From Palsa-506 sp963707065 (GTDB taxonomy: Bacteria; Actinomycetota; Actinomycetes; Streptosporangiales; Streptosporangiaceae), in assembly GCA_963707065.1 (NCBI GenBank), contig CAVPPJ010000018.1, forward strand, positions 475,461-539,460: DNA of 64,000 nt, read 5' to 3'. Positions 36,873 to 46,144 of this stretch are shown here, piece by piece. The notes below the pieces were generated by a model, which worked only from the letters and a program-made list of their open reading frames with translations, searched no databases and was not told the origin of the DNA. The position numbers and the translations under genes were made by a program. Positions within the stretch are counted from its first letter, which is position 1. Every line of letters begins with the position of its first letter.

Positions 36873-37152
36873 GCCAGATCCCCTGTCGGTGAGCTCGGCC
36901 CTCAGCTGCCGGGTATCCCCGGCTTGCTCGTTGCTGCTGGTATGGATGCCCCGCCCCGGATGGCGGTGGCACCTTGCCGTACACCTGATACGACGAACGG
37001 GAGGCACCCGATCGACACGCAGGCGCTTCCCGGTTCTGCGGCGGTGTCCCGACCGCGCTGCTTCGGATGCTCACCCCGTGCAGCTGGCCGGTCCCGTCAG
37101 GCGATCAGGCGGGCTGGGCACTTCAGTCGTGGCGGTGCCCCGGAATGCCATC

Positions 37153-38058
37153 TCACGGCCGTCTGGCCACCCATCCGGTCCTCGCGGTGCGGACGGTGAG
37201 GTCGCCGCGCTGCAGGATGCCGTCGGGCCCGTCGCTGTCGAGGAGGGTGTCGAGCGTGGCCAGATCGCCGGCGCTGATCCGGCCGTCCAGGCTGGACCGG
37301 ATGCGTCGCAGGGTTGCCTGGGCGTAACGGCCGGCGGAGGCGGGGAGCGGAGGCTTCAGGTCGATGGCGAAGGGCCGCTCGGCCTCGATGGTGAAGCCGG
37401 CCTGGGACAGGCGCGGGCCCCAGTCGGAGCCGAGATGAGGCAGCTCGTCGGCATGTCGCTCGGCCAGGACGGCATGGCAGCGTGCTTCGAGTCCGGGGCG
37501 GCCGAGACCGAGGTCGTCGGGCAGGAAGCGCGGGAAGGAGTCCATTTCGATGACGGCCAGCAGCCCGCCAGGGCGGAGCGCGGCGAAGACGCTAGTGAGC
37601 ACGCGATCGGGGTCTGCCATGTGGTGCAGGGACGAGGACGCCCAGGCCAGGTCAACTGTGTCGAGAGCCGGCCATGACGTGTCCAGGTCCACCTGGACGG
37701 TCCTGACCCGGTCAGCCACGCCGAGATCGCGGGCCTTGGCCTCGAGACGGTGCAGCAGCTGCACGGACATATCCAGGGCGGCCACGTCAGCCCCCTGGAA
37801 ACGGTGGAGCAGAGCGAGGGCACCGGTACCAGTTCCGCAACCCAGGTCGAGGATCCGGCGGGGAGGCGGATCGGCAGCCAGCTCCTGGATCCAGGCGGTC
37901 AGCTCGGACAGGTACGACTGCAGTACCTCGGCATCAAGGTCCAGGAGCCCGGCCATGGCCGACTCATCGGTCCCCCCGGTCCCGGTTTCGTTCGTGTTCG
38001 CGTTCGCGTTCGCGTTCGCGTTCGCGTTCGCGGGATGGTGATGGTGGTGGTTTCCCAT
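37153..38058 (-). CDS. Class I SAM-dependent methyltransferase with poly-His/(Asn-Ala) N-terminus
   Basis: A 301-residue methyltransferase. Motif I is RRILDLGCGTGTGALALL (about residues 67-84), the acidic residue follows in VAALDMSVQLL, and HHMADPDRVLTSVFAALRPGG marks the post-motif region. The substrate is not evident. The N-terminus begins MGNHHHHHPANANANA: five histidines and an Asn-Ala repeat encoded by a hexanucleotide repeat (37996-38031). A start downstream at MAGLLDLD (about 37957) would avoid this tail. It is divergent to an XRE/cupin regulator 47 bases away and is probably its target. Confidence 0.9.
   Translation of the reverse strand: MGNHHHHHPANANANANANANTNETGTGGTDESAMAGLLDLDAEVLQSYLSELTAWIQELAADPPPRRILDLGCGTGTGALALLHRFQGADVAALDMSVQLLHRLEAKARDLGVADRVRTVQVDLDTSWPALDTVDLAWASSSLHHMADPDRVLTSVFAALRPGGLLAVIEMDSFPRFLPDDLGLGRPGLEARCHAVLAERHADELPHLGSDWGPRLSQAGFTIEAERPFAIDLKPPLPASAGRYAQATLRRIRSSLDGRISAGDLATLDTLLDSDGPDGILQRGDLTVRTARTGWVARRP
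37996..38031. repeat. Hexanucleotide repeat, six copies of GTTCGC
   Basis: Six perfect copies of GTTCGC lie in the methyltransferase N-terminal coding region and encode Asn-Ala units on the minus strand. Copy number changes would alter length without shifting frame. Confidence 0.9.
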
Positions 38059-38077
38059 GCTCCGAGCATACGAACAG

Positions 38078-38115
38078 CTTGCGCTACTGGCATAACATCT
38101 TGCGTATGACGCAAG
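38078..38115. promoter_or_regulatory. Operator overlapping the XRE regulator start codon
   Basis: CTTGCGTATGACGCAAG (38099-38115) is a perfect inverted repeat whose centre is the ATG start codon of the regulator. A half-site CTTGCG lies 21 bases upstream (38078-38083), two helical turns away. The site lies between the divergent methyltransferase and regulator genes, so autoregulation is likely. Confidence 0.65.
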
Positions 38116-38684
38116 ACGGTGATCTCGACGGCCTGGTCCGCAAGCGGATCAGGGGACTGCGCATGGCCCTGGGCTGGTCGCTCGACGACCTGGCTGCCCG
38201 CTGCTATCTGAGCCCATCCACCCTGAGCCGGATCGAGACGGGCCACCGGCGGATCAGCCTCGACCAGCTGAGCTCGATCGCCCGGGCGCTGGGGACCACT
38301 CTCGACCAGCTGGTGGAGTCCGTTGACGACGACGACGTGGTGATCAGGCCGCAGCACGATGCAGCGCGGGGGCTGACCACCTGGATGCTGAGCCGGGAGC
38401 CCGGGCCGCATGGTGTCACCGTGGCCAAGATGCGTATCACCAGGCCGGAACCCCGGCGCGGGGCCAGCGAGCTGAAGGCCCATCCCGGCAGGGACTGGTT
38501 CACCGTGTTGTCCGGAACCGTCGTACTGCTGCTGGGAGAGCGGACCATCGTGGTCGAGACCGGCCAGGCGGCGGAGTTCTCCACCATGATTCCCCATGCC
38601 TTCGGGGCGCATGACGGCCCGGCGGAGGTCCTGGGCATCTTCGACCACGACGGGCAGCGCACCCATCTCCGGCAGCTGACATGA
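38106..38684 (+). CDS. XRE-family regulator with C-terminal cupin domain
   Basis: A 192-residue repressor-type protein. The Xre helix-turn-helix covers about residues 8-65 (IRGLRMALGWSLDDLAARCYLSPSTLSRIETGHRRIS). A cupin barrel follows (about 105-185; HPGRDWFTVLSGTVVLLLGERTIVVETGQAAEFSTMIPHAFGA), probably binding a small ligand. The ATG at 38106 has no ribosome site, which suggests a leaderless transcript. It likely controls the divergent methyltransferase. Confidence 0.92.
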   Translation: MTQDGDLDGLVRKRIRGLRMALGWSLDDLAARCYLSPSTLSRIETGHRRISLDQLSSIARALGTTLDQLVESVDDDDVVIRPQHDAARGLTTWMLSREPGPHGVTVAKMRITRPEPRRGASELKAHPGRDWFTVLSGTVVLLLGERTIVVETGQAAEFSTMIPHAFGAHDGPAEVLGIFDHDGQRTHLRQLT

Positions 38685-38738
38685 CCGCTGCCACCGGCTG
38701 CCCGCAGCTGAGGCCTGGTATTTCAGCGCTGCGAACCG

Positions 38739-41700
38739 CTAGGTCCCGGGCCGTGGCGGCAGCGGCGGCCGGACCCTGGAGGGCCGGCCGGACAGATCGG
38801 GCGGGCTGGCCGGCGGACGCGCCTGCAGCGCCTCGAGTGCCATCCTGACGGCGGTCTCCAGCTGCGGATCCCGGCCGGCGGCCCAGTCGTCAGGCGAGAT
38901 GATCACCTCGACGTCCGGGTCGACACCGTAGTTCTCGACGCCCCAGCCGAAGCCGTCCAGCCAGGACGCGTACCGCGGGACGGTCATCTGCGTCCCGTCG
39001 ACCAGCTGGTGCCAGCCGTCGATGCCGATGACGCCGCCCCACGTCCGGGTGCCGATCACCGGCCCCAGGTTCCGGATCTTGATGGCAGCGGTGACGATGT
39101 CGCCATCGGATCCTGCCCACTCGTCGGACAGTGCCACCACCGGCCCCCGCGGCGCGTCCTTCGGATAGCTGCCCGGCTGCAGCCCTCTCGGCACTGACCA
39201 GCCGGTTATCTGCCGGGCGAGCTTCTCGATTACCAGTTGCGAGGTATGGCCGCCCCGGTTGCCGCGCACATCCAGGACGAGGCCGTCCCGGCGCATCTCG
39301 CCGTGCAGGTCACGGTGGAAGTCGGCCCAGCCATCGCTGACCATGTCGGAGATGTGCAGGTAGCCGAGCCGCCCGCCGCTGAGTTCCCGCACCCGCGCGC
39401 GCCGCCCCGCCACCCAGTCCTGGTAGCGCAGCCGCTGCTCACTGCCAAGCGGCGTGACGACCATCCGGCGCGGCTGCCCGTCAGCGCCGGTGGCCACGGT
39501 CAGCTCGACGGGCTTACCTGCCGTTCCGGCCAGCAGCGGCCCCGGCCCGGCCGGGCCGACCCGCTGGCCGTCGACCGCGAGCAGCCGGTCACCTGCGTGC
39601 AACTGCGCGCCGGGCACCGCGAGCGGAGAACGCGCCCGCGGGTCGGATGACTCCCCCGGCACTACCCTGGCCACCCGCCAGCCGCCGTCACCGTCACGCT
39701 CAAGGTCGGCTCCGAGCATCGCGGCTGAACTGCCGCCGGGCCCGTCATCGGCCGTCGCCTGCGTCACGTAGGCGTGCGACGCACCGAGCTCGCCGAAGAC
39801 CTCCCACAGCACGTCAGCGAATTCGCTCGGGCTGCTGATCCGGTCTACCAGCGGCCGGTACTCGGCCAGCATGGCGTCCCAGTCAACGCCAGCCATGTCC
39901 GGCGTCCAGAAGTCATGCGCCATGATCCGCCCGGCCTCGCCGAACGCGTGCCGCCAGAGCGCTACCGGATCAGCCAGGAACCTGGCCCGTGATCCGTCCA
40001 CGCTCACCTTGTCGTCCGGGTTATCAGGATCAGCCTTGCGATCCGCGGGCAGCACGGTCAGGCTGCCGTGATCGCTGATGACGAGCCTGCTGCCGTCTCC
40101 GCTGGCCTCGAACCAGTCCACGTTGTCATGCAGCACCGTGACGGCCTGGCGCTTGAAGTCGAATCGCTCCAGCGCCGGGCGAGGCGCGTCATCGGCCGGC
40201 CGCGCTCCGCCCTGGCCGAGATTCCCGGCCACCGGCTCGCGCAGCCAGGCCAGCCCGCCCTTGACGGCGCGCAGCGAGGTGTAGCGCGATTCCGGCACCG
40301 GCACGGTGACTAGGCGCGCTGTCAGCCCGTCGATGTCGATGCTGACCGCCGTGGGCTGGCGCGGCGCGCCTGCGGTCTCCTGCCTGGCTGCCGCCGGGTC
40401 GTCGCCGATCTGCCTGCCGCCGGAACGCGGGGCGAACGGGGACGGCGTCCCGTCAGCGAGCGGGAGCAGGTACGGCCGGGCGCCATAGGGAAAGGACAGG
40501 TCGAAGAAGTGCGCGTCATAGATCGGGTCGAAGCTGCGCTTGGACAAGAACGCCAGGTACTTGCCATCGGCGCAGAAGACCGGGTCGGTGTCGGTGAACC
40601 TGCCGTCGGTCGCATCGTCAACCTGGCCGTCGGCCACCCTGGCTATCCGGATCCTGCGCAGCGGCTCTGGCCCGGGCTCAGACCAGGCAAGCCAGGCTGA
40701 GTCACCGGACCAGGCAAGCCCGGTCATCTCGCCGTTGTCCGACTGGGCCAGCTCGGTTACTTCGCCCGACGCCACGTCGACTACGCGAAGGTGGCCGTCC
40801 AGCGCGGCCACGGCCACGGCCGTGCCGTCCGGTGCGGCCGCCAGGCCAGCCACCCGGCCGATGGCCCCGGCGGCCAGCCGCCGCGGGGGCGCAGCAAGAC
40901 CGGCACCCGGGCCGGCACCGTCGCCGATCTCCAGGGCGTCCGCGCCCCCGGCGTCGGTGACCCAGACTGCCTGTCCGTCCTTGCCGAGAACCCGTGGCAG
41001 CCGTACCCGCACGCCCGGCGTCACCGCCAGCGCCCGGCCGGGCCCGTCCCGGTGGGTCAGCCAGTGCGCCGTGCCGCGGACCTCCACGACGCTTGCCTGG
41101 CCGGTCTCGTCGCAGCTGAGCCCGCCGACATGATCAGCTGCCGAGATCAGCCGCGGCGCGCGGCCGGCCACGGCCGAGCCCAGCCTGACCTCGACTAGCC
41201 GCGGCCCAGCGGCGTCGAGCCGTCGAGCCCGTCGAGCCCGTCGAGCAGCCACAGTTCGCCGCGGCAGCTGTAGACAATCCGGTGGCCATCGGTGCTTGCC
41301 TGCCGGGCGTAGCTGCCGTCATGGTCGGTGTGCCGGCGCAGGTCGCCGCCATCCAGGCCGACGGAATAGATGTTGCCGGTGCCCTCATGGTCAGAGAGGA
41401 ACGCCAGCCTGCCGCCGACCAGCATCGGGCTGGTGAAGTGCCCGGCCAGATCGGTGAGCACGCGGCGGAATGGCTGGTCGGGGCCGGCCGCCGCATCGCC
41501 TGGCGAAGTGGTCCGCAGCCAGATCCGGCCCGACCTGCCGCCCCGGTACCGCTTGCGCCAGGCCGGATCGGTTATACCGCCGGCGGTCAGCAGCGCGACG
41601 GCGGCCGGCTCGACTGCCAGGTCGGAAATCGGCCCGAACGGCAGCCGCCGCAAGCCCGGCTGACCGGCCTCGGCGCTGATCGCGTATGCCCAGGTCTGGC

Positions 41701-42096
41701 GGACGAAGGGCTGTCCGGCCGCGGTCAAGGCGATTACCTCGCCCGCCGGTCCCTCACCTGCCGCTGCCTCCCTGCCGCTGCCTCGCCCGCCGGTCCCTCG
41801 CCCGCCGGGGTCCACCCGCAGACCCTGGCAAGCGGATCGCCCCAGTAGGTCAGGCGGCGGCTCGCCCCGCCGTCGGTGTCGGCTAGGTATACCTCGGCGG
41901 CACCGTCCTTCAGGCTGGCCCACGCGACCTGGGCACCGTCACGGGACAGCCGCGGCCAGGTGGCCTTCCTGTCGTCCGCTGACAGCCGCCAGGCGCGGCC
42001 GCCGGCGGCGTCGGCGAGCCATACGTCGTCCTCGGCGACAAACGTCAAGAGATCGTGATGAACATGCGGGAAGCGCAGGTAATGAGGCGTCGTCAC
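38739..42096 (-). CDS. Tricorn protease-like peptidase, two frameshifts
   Basis: A large cytosolic peptidase that trims proteasome-type peptide products. The GTG at 42096 starts TTPHYLRFPHVHHDLLTFVAEDDVWLAD, the usual tricorn start. TATGAT lies 6 bases before it, so the mRNA may be leaderless. Beta-propeller repeats, a PDZ-like region and the catalytic S41-like part follow; the latter has His in ELGASHAYV, Ser in EWAGSDGDIV and Glu in WGVENYGVDPD. The frame shifts by -1 at about 41755-41800 (inside AGEGPAGEAAAG repeats) and again by -1 at about 41205-41240 (inside LDGLDGLDGS, GTCGAG repeats). Both breaks sit in short tandem repeats. With them repaired the protein would be about 1,118 residues, a normal length. 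Confidence 0.9.
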
Positions 42097-42214
42097 CGAA
42101 CGATCATAATGTCGGCCGGTGCACGGCCCGCGAATCCAGGGCACGTTCGTGCGAGGAGCGGGTATTGAGCTAGGCCGGTGATCAGGCCGGCTATGACGTG
42201 CGCTGGGCGCTATG

Positions 42215-43207
42215 TCAAGGCAGTCGTGTTACGTGGGTTTCGGCGATCGGTGTGGGGGACAACTGCCCGGGCTCCAGTTCCCGCATATCCGCGGGAGCGC
42301 CGATGATCAGCGGGTCCGGGTGCCCGACGGCATCGTGATCCTTGCGGTCGTATTCGATGCCGGCGAGTAGGCTGCGCATGGCCTCCAGGCGGGCGCGTTT
42401 CTTGTCGTTGCTCCTGATCACGGTCCACGGCGTCTCGGGCGTGTGGGTGCGCTCGAACATCGTGACCTTGGCCGCGGTGTAGGGATCCCATTTGTCCAGC
42501 AAGGCAATGTCGGTAGGGCTGAGCTTCCACTGCCGCACGGGGTCGATCTGGCGGATGGCGAACCGGGTTTGCTGCTCGCCTGGGGTGACGGAGAACCAGA
42601 ATTTCGTCAGCGAGATGCCGTCGTCCACTAGCAGCCGCTCGAACCGGGGCACCTCCTGGAGGAAGGCCTCATGCTGCTCGTCGGTGCAGAAGCCCATGAC
42701 CTTCTCGACCCCGGCGCGGTTGTACCACGAACGGTCGAACAACACCATCTCCCCCGCAGTTGGCAGGTGCGCCACGTAACGCTGGAAATACCATTGCCCC
42801 CGCTCACGCTCGGTCGGGATATCGAGCGCGACGACCCGCGCGGAACGGGGATTCAGATGCTCCATGAAGCGCTTGATAGTGCTGCCTTTGCCGGCGGCAT
42901 CCCGGCCCTCGAAGATAACGACGAAGCGGCGGCCAGTATCCTGCATCCAGTATTGCAGCTTGAGGAGCTCGACCTGGAGGACACGTTTCTCATGATCGTA
43001 TTCCTCGCGGCTCAGCCGCTCGGGATAGGGATAGTCTTGCCGCCAGGTATCCACCATGCTTCCGTCGGCATTACGGAGCACCGGGTCATCCTCGTCTGAG
43101 TCATCCACCCATACGCCCGGCGGTATCACGCCTCTGCTGCCCAGGTCGCCCGCGCCCGGGTCGTCCGCGCCCGGGTTGCCCGCGTGGGTGTGCGTCTCGC
43201 CAGTCAT
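42215..43207 (-). CDS. ppk2: Polyphosphate kinase 2 family protein
   Basis: A PPK2-type enzyme moving phosphate between polyphosphate and nucleotides. P-loop VVIFEGRDAAGKGSTIKRF, lid DRSWYNRAGVE and the Walker B-like MVLFDRSWYN are typical; WTVIRSNDKKRAR follows near the end. The N-terminal 60 residues are acidic and Gly/Asp-rich. ATG 43207 (MTGETHTHAG) has GGGATCGG upstream; 43222 is an in-frame alternative. Class I (ADP-forming direction) is likely but not decided here. Confidence 0.93.
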   Translation of the reverse strand: MTGETHTHAGNPGADDPGAGDLGSRGVIPPGVWVDDSDEDDPVLRNADGSMVDTWRQDYPYPERLSREEYDHEKRVLQVELLKLQYWMQDTGRRFVVIFEGRDAAGKGSTIKRFMEHLNPRSARVVALDIPTERERGQWYFQRYVAHLPTAGEMVLFDRSWYNRAGVEKVMGFCTDEQHEAFLQEVPRFERLLVDDGISLTKFWFSVTPGEQQTRFAIRQIDPVRQWKLSPTDIALLDKWDPYTAAKVTMFERTHTPETPWTVIRSNDKKRARLEAMRSLLAGIEYDRKDHDAVGHPDPLIIGAPADMRELEPGQLSPTPIAETHVTRLP

Positions 43208-43695
43208 ACCGATCCCATCCACGGCTCTGTCTGTGCTGTGCTCTTGCCCAGCATCGAGGCTAACCCTGCCACTCAGTCGCCCTGGTGGCGAGATTCACCA
43301 GGAGTTCACTGCCATCGCGCTCCGCGATCCAGCAGCCTTCCGACCTCGTCCCGCTAGAGGAACGGGGGCCGCTGGCTGGCCCACCCGCTCCATCGGGGTG
43401 GCAGCCACCCATCTGCTCGCCCTCGCCGACGCCGGCCAGTTGCTCGCGCTCCACCGCTGACCGCATCCACCCGATCGCCCGCAACTTTGCCTGCGGCCGA
43501 TGGCCTGCCGCGGCCCGGGCACGGGCTTGCGATCGGCAGCCTGCCAGCCGCGCCCGCACGTACCGCCTCCGCCGGGTCGCGGCGAGCGCCTCAAGATCAG
43601 TCCGCTGGTCATGCCGGGCTCAGGGTGCCCGCAGCGTGTATCTGAACTACCGCTAGCGACTCCGTAATAATGAGCGAAGGCGGGTGAGGGTCAGC
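43208..43695. other. Intergenic region without a supported gene
   Basis: About 490 bases upstream of the TPR membrane protein. Open frames on both strands here are arginine- and proline-rich and show no family signature or ribosome site. One plus-strand stretch (about 43280-43460) reads EIHQEFTAIALRDPAAF, which may be a gene remnant. Nothing else is seen. Confidence 0.6.
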
Positions 43696-45795
43696 ATGAA
43701 TGCGTGGTTCGTCTGGGGGGTATTCGCGGTCGTTGTCGTATTCCTGGCCTGGGTTGGCTATCACTTCACCGTGCGCACCCTGCGGTTCGTCACGGCGGCG
43801 TTCGCGGTGGTTGTGATTGTGGTTGTCACCGGGTATGGACTGACGCACCCGGCCCGGGCACCCGCTGAGCTTGTGAACGCGTTCACACGGGGGGTAGATG
43901 CCCTCAGCGGCGCCTTCTTCCAGCCGCTGCTTCCTGGTCACGACGTTCCGGTGCCCGGGCGGGCCGGATGGCTCGTCATCATTGGCGCCCTTGTGTTCGC
44001 GTACCGAGAACTCGAGGTGTGGGCGATGCGCTGGCAGCCGCCTGCGGTTGACACCTCGGCTCTGGGCAGCGACAAGCCGGGCAGGCAGGGAAACAGCCCG
44101 CCGGGCGGCAGCAGGCTAGACGGGAAGCGTGACCATGACCGGCTCGTCGCCGAACTCCGGTTCCGGCTGCCTGCGGTGGAAGTGCGGGCGCCCTCGATCC
44201 TGCCTGGTGGCACGGCGCCGAATGGGCTCGCGTCCATCGCCGAGAACAGCGGCATGGCTGGCAGCGGGCTTGCCGGTGCGATCATCCGCCTTGCCGGGAT
44301 GCTGTGGCCGACCCCCCGCCGGTATCAGGTCCGGGTCTGGGTCTGGGCCAAGCCTGACGATTCGGCGCCGGCCGCAAACTCCGATGGCAAGGAAGGAGCC
44401 GTTGCTAGCAGAAGCGTGACGGTCGACCTCGAGGACGCTCAGACAGGCGGGACCATCGCGACGAACACCCTGGCCGCGCGTGATTTGGACGATGCCGCCG
44501 CCCGCGTCGCCGCTTATGTCGCCCGGCAGATCTTCAAGGCAGACCCAACAGCGCCACCCTGGTCGGTTGGCTCCTTCGATGGCAGCGACCTTGCTGCCCT
44601 TGTGTGCACAAAGCAGCGTCGTGAACTTATTGATTGCCCGGAGGACGCTCAACGTGCCCGACGTAGGCAAATTAAGCAGCTCGAAAAAGCGGTGTGCAAT
44701 AGTCCGGGGGCTGGTGTCGCCAGATATGAGCTTGCCCTGCTCTACGATCTTGAGGGCCGTCATGCGGAGGCGCTGTGGCTGCATGCGATTAACCGGGAGC
44801 AGTATCCCCGCTTCTTCCGCGGCCGGTACCGGCTCGGCATGTCCCTTGAAATGATCGCGAACCCCAACTTTGAAATAGTAGATAAGAAAGGCTGGGATGC
44901 TTTCCGTGAGAGCTTGCACATTCTCGACCAGTGCCGTGTAACGGGGGATGCCGAGGACATCTGCGAGGTTCTTCCCACAACGCTGTCGCGCGAGCTAAGG
45001 AAGGAATTGCTGGCGGCCGCGAGGGATGAGCTGCGCGCATGCCGGCGGCAATTGACCCTCTGGCGCATCATCTGGGCAACGTTCCAGCACCGTGATGAGC
45101 GGGCGATGCGCAAGCCCTACTGGCGGCTGGGAGAGCGGCAGCGCTTCCATGACGGCGCGCGCGTCGCCGAACTTCTGGTCGCCGTGCGTCAGAGCTTGAA
45201 CGAGCAGGAGCGCGATGGCACCGGCAGGGACGGGAGTGAAGCAATCAAGGTGCGCCGTTGGCCCAGGAGAACCATGCATATAACGGGCGCCATTGCCGGT
45301 GGCAATGCAGCAATCGAGGCGCTCCTGGATCCAAACGCGCTAGACGCGTCGAAAGGCGGCAAGAATAACTGGCGGCCGGGCGCAAACGCGGGGGAAACAC
45401 GCTGGCTACCCTGGCAGCGCCGCACACCATCCTGGCAGGCCGCTTACAATGCGGCCTGCCTTTACGCCGCGCTGGCGGGCAGTGATAAGTACCGACAGAA
45501 CAAGAAAGCTCCGATGGATTGGGCGGTTGTCAGCCTCAAACGCGTTGTCAGCGATCGCCACTGCGAGATGGAGCGGCCATGGGACTGGATCCACCACGAT
45601 CCAGATCTGCGCTGCCTGGCTGATTCACCGGATTACCGCGACCTCCTGGATAAGCAGCTGAAAAATGACTATCCGAGCGCGAAATCCGGATTGGATCGTA
45701 TTGGCACTGGTCCCACCGTGGCGGCGCACGGACTTACCTGCCGCGCAGCCGCTGAAGCCGGAAGCTCGGCCGCGGCAGTCCCGATTTTGAGCTGA
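43696..45795 (+). CDS. Large membrane protein of unknown function with TPR-like region
   Basis: I do not recognise the family. The ATG at 43696 has GAGGG 6 bases upstream. Three membrane helices lie in residues about 3-110 (WGVFAVVVVFLAWVGYHF, FAVVVIVVVTGYGL, GWLVIIGALVFAYREL). A cytoplasmic part of about 590 residues follows with VTVDLEDAQTGGTIATNTL, an alpha-helical ARYELALLYDLEGRHAEALWLHAIN (TPR-like) near residue 335, and Trp-rich stretches (PSWQAAYNAACLYAALAGSDKY, PWDWIHHDPDLRCL) that also look TPR-like. The last 30 residues are low complexity. Codon use is more AT-rich at third positions around 44860-44950 than in the neighbours, so it may have been acquired. Confidence 0.8.
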   Translation: MNAWFVWGVFAVVVVFLAWVGYHFTVRTLRFVTAAFAVVVIVVVTGYGLTHPARAPAELVNAFTRGVDALSGAFFQPLLPGHDVPVPGRAGWLVIIGALVFAYRELEVWAMRWQPPAVDTSALGSDKPGRQGNSPPGGSRLDGKRDHDRLVAELRFRLPAVEVRAPSILPGGTAPNGLASIAENSGMAGSGLAGAIIRLAGMLWPTPRRYQVRVWVWAKPDDSAPAANSDGKEGAVASRSVTVDLEDAQTGGTIATNTLAARDLDDAAARVAAYVARQIFKADPTAPPWSVGSFDGSDLAALVCTKQRRELIDCPEDAQRARRRQIKQLEKAVCNSPGAGVARYELALLYDLEGRHAEALWLHAINREQYPRFFRGRYRLGMSLEMIANPNFEIVDKKGWDAFRESLHILDQCRVTGDAEDICEVLPTTLSRELRKELLAAARDELRACRRQLTLWRIIWATFQHRDERAMRKPYWRLGERQRFHDGARVAELLVAVRQSLNEQERDGTGRDGSEAIKVRRWPRRTMHITGAIAGGNAAIEALLDPNALDASKGGKNNWRPGANAGETRWLPWQRRTPSWQAAYNAACLYAALAGSDKYRQNKKAPMDWAVVSLKRVVSDRHCEMERPWDWIHHDPDLRCLADSPDYRDLLDKQLKNDYPSAKSGLDRIGTGPTVAAHGLTCRAAAEAGSSAAAVPILS

Positions 45796-46144
45796 CCCGC
45801 GATAACGCAGCTGCCGCGCTCAGCGTGCCGGGCGAGTTCAGAAAGCACCTGCCGACCATGGATCGCCGACCTGGTCAAGACCGGCATGCTCCATGGCGGC
45901 GTAATTGTCACACCAGCGTCAGCTCGCCGGCTAGCCGTGCCAGGACCGGCGTCTTCCACTGGACTCCCGTCGGCTGCAGGTACTCGAGCATCCCGGGGGG
46001 ACGCGGGATGCCAGCTGCTATCTCTGGTGGGGCCACCTTCCTGGCAGAAGTCGTCCCAGCACCCTTGCGGCTGACTCGCGGCAGGCCATCTACTGGGAGC
46101 CACGGCCTGGGGCACGGCAAAGTCGCGATGCGCTCTGAAGGGGG
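45796..46144. other. Intergenic region before the permease
   Basis: About 350 bases with no convincing gene. Short frames on both strands lack start sites and similarity. An ABC ATPase would be expected upstream of an FtsX-type permease, but no Walker motifs are found here. Confidence 0.6.

Noticed and set aside
43056..43656. Open frames downstream of the PPK2 start
   Set aside because: All are arginine/proline-rich, lack ribosome sites and family signatures, and overlap on both strands.
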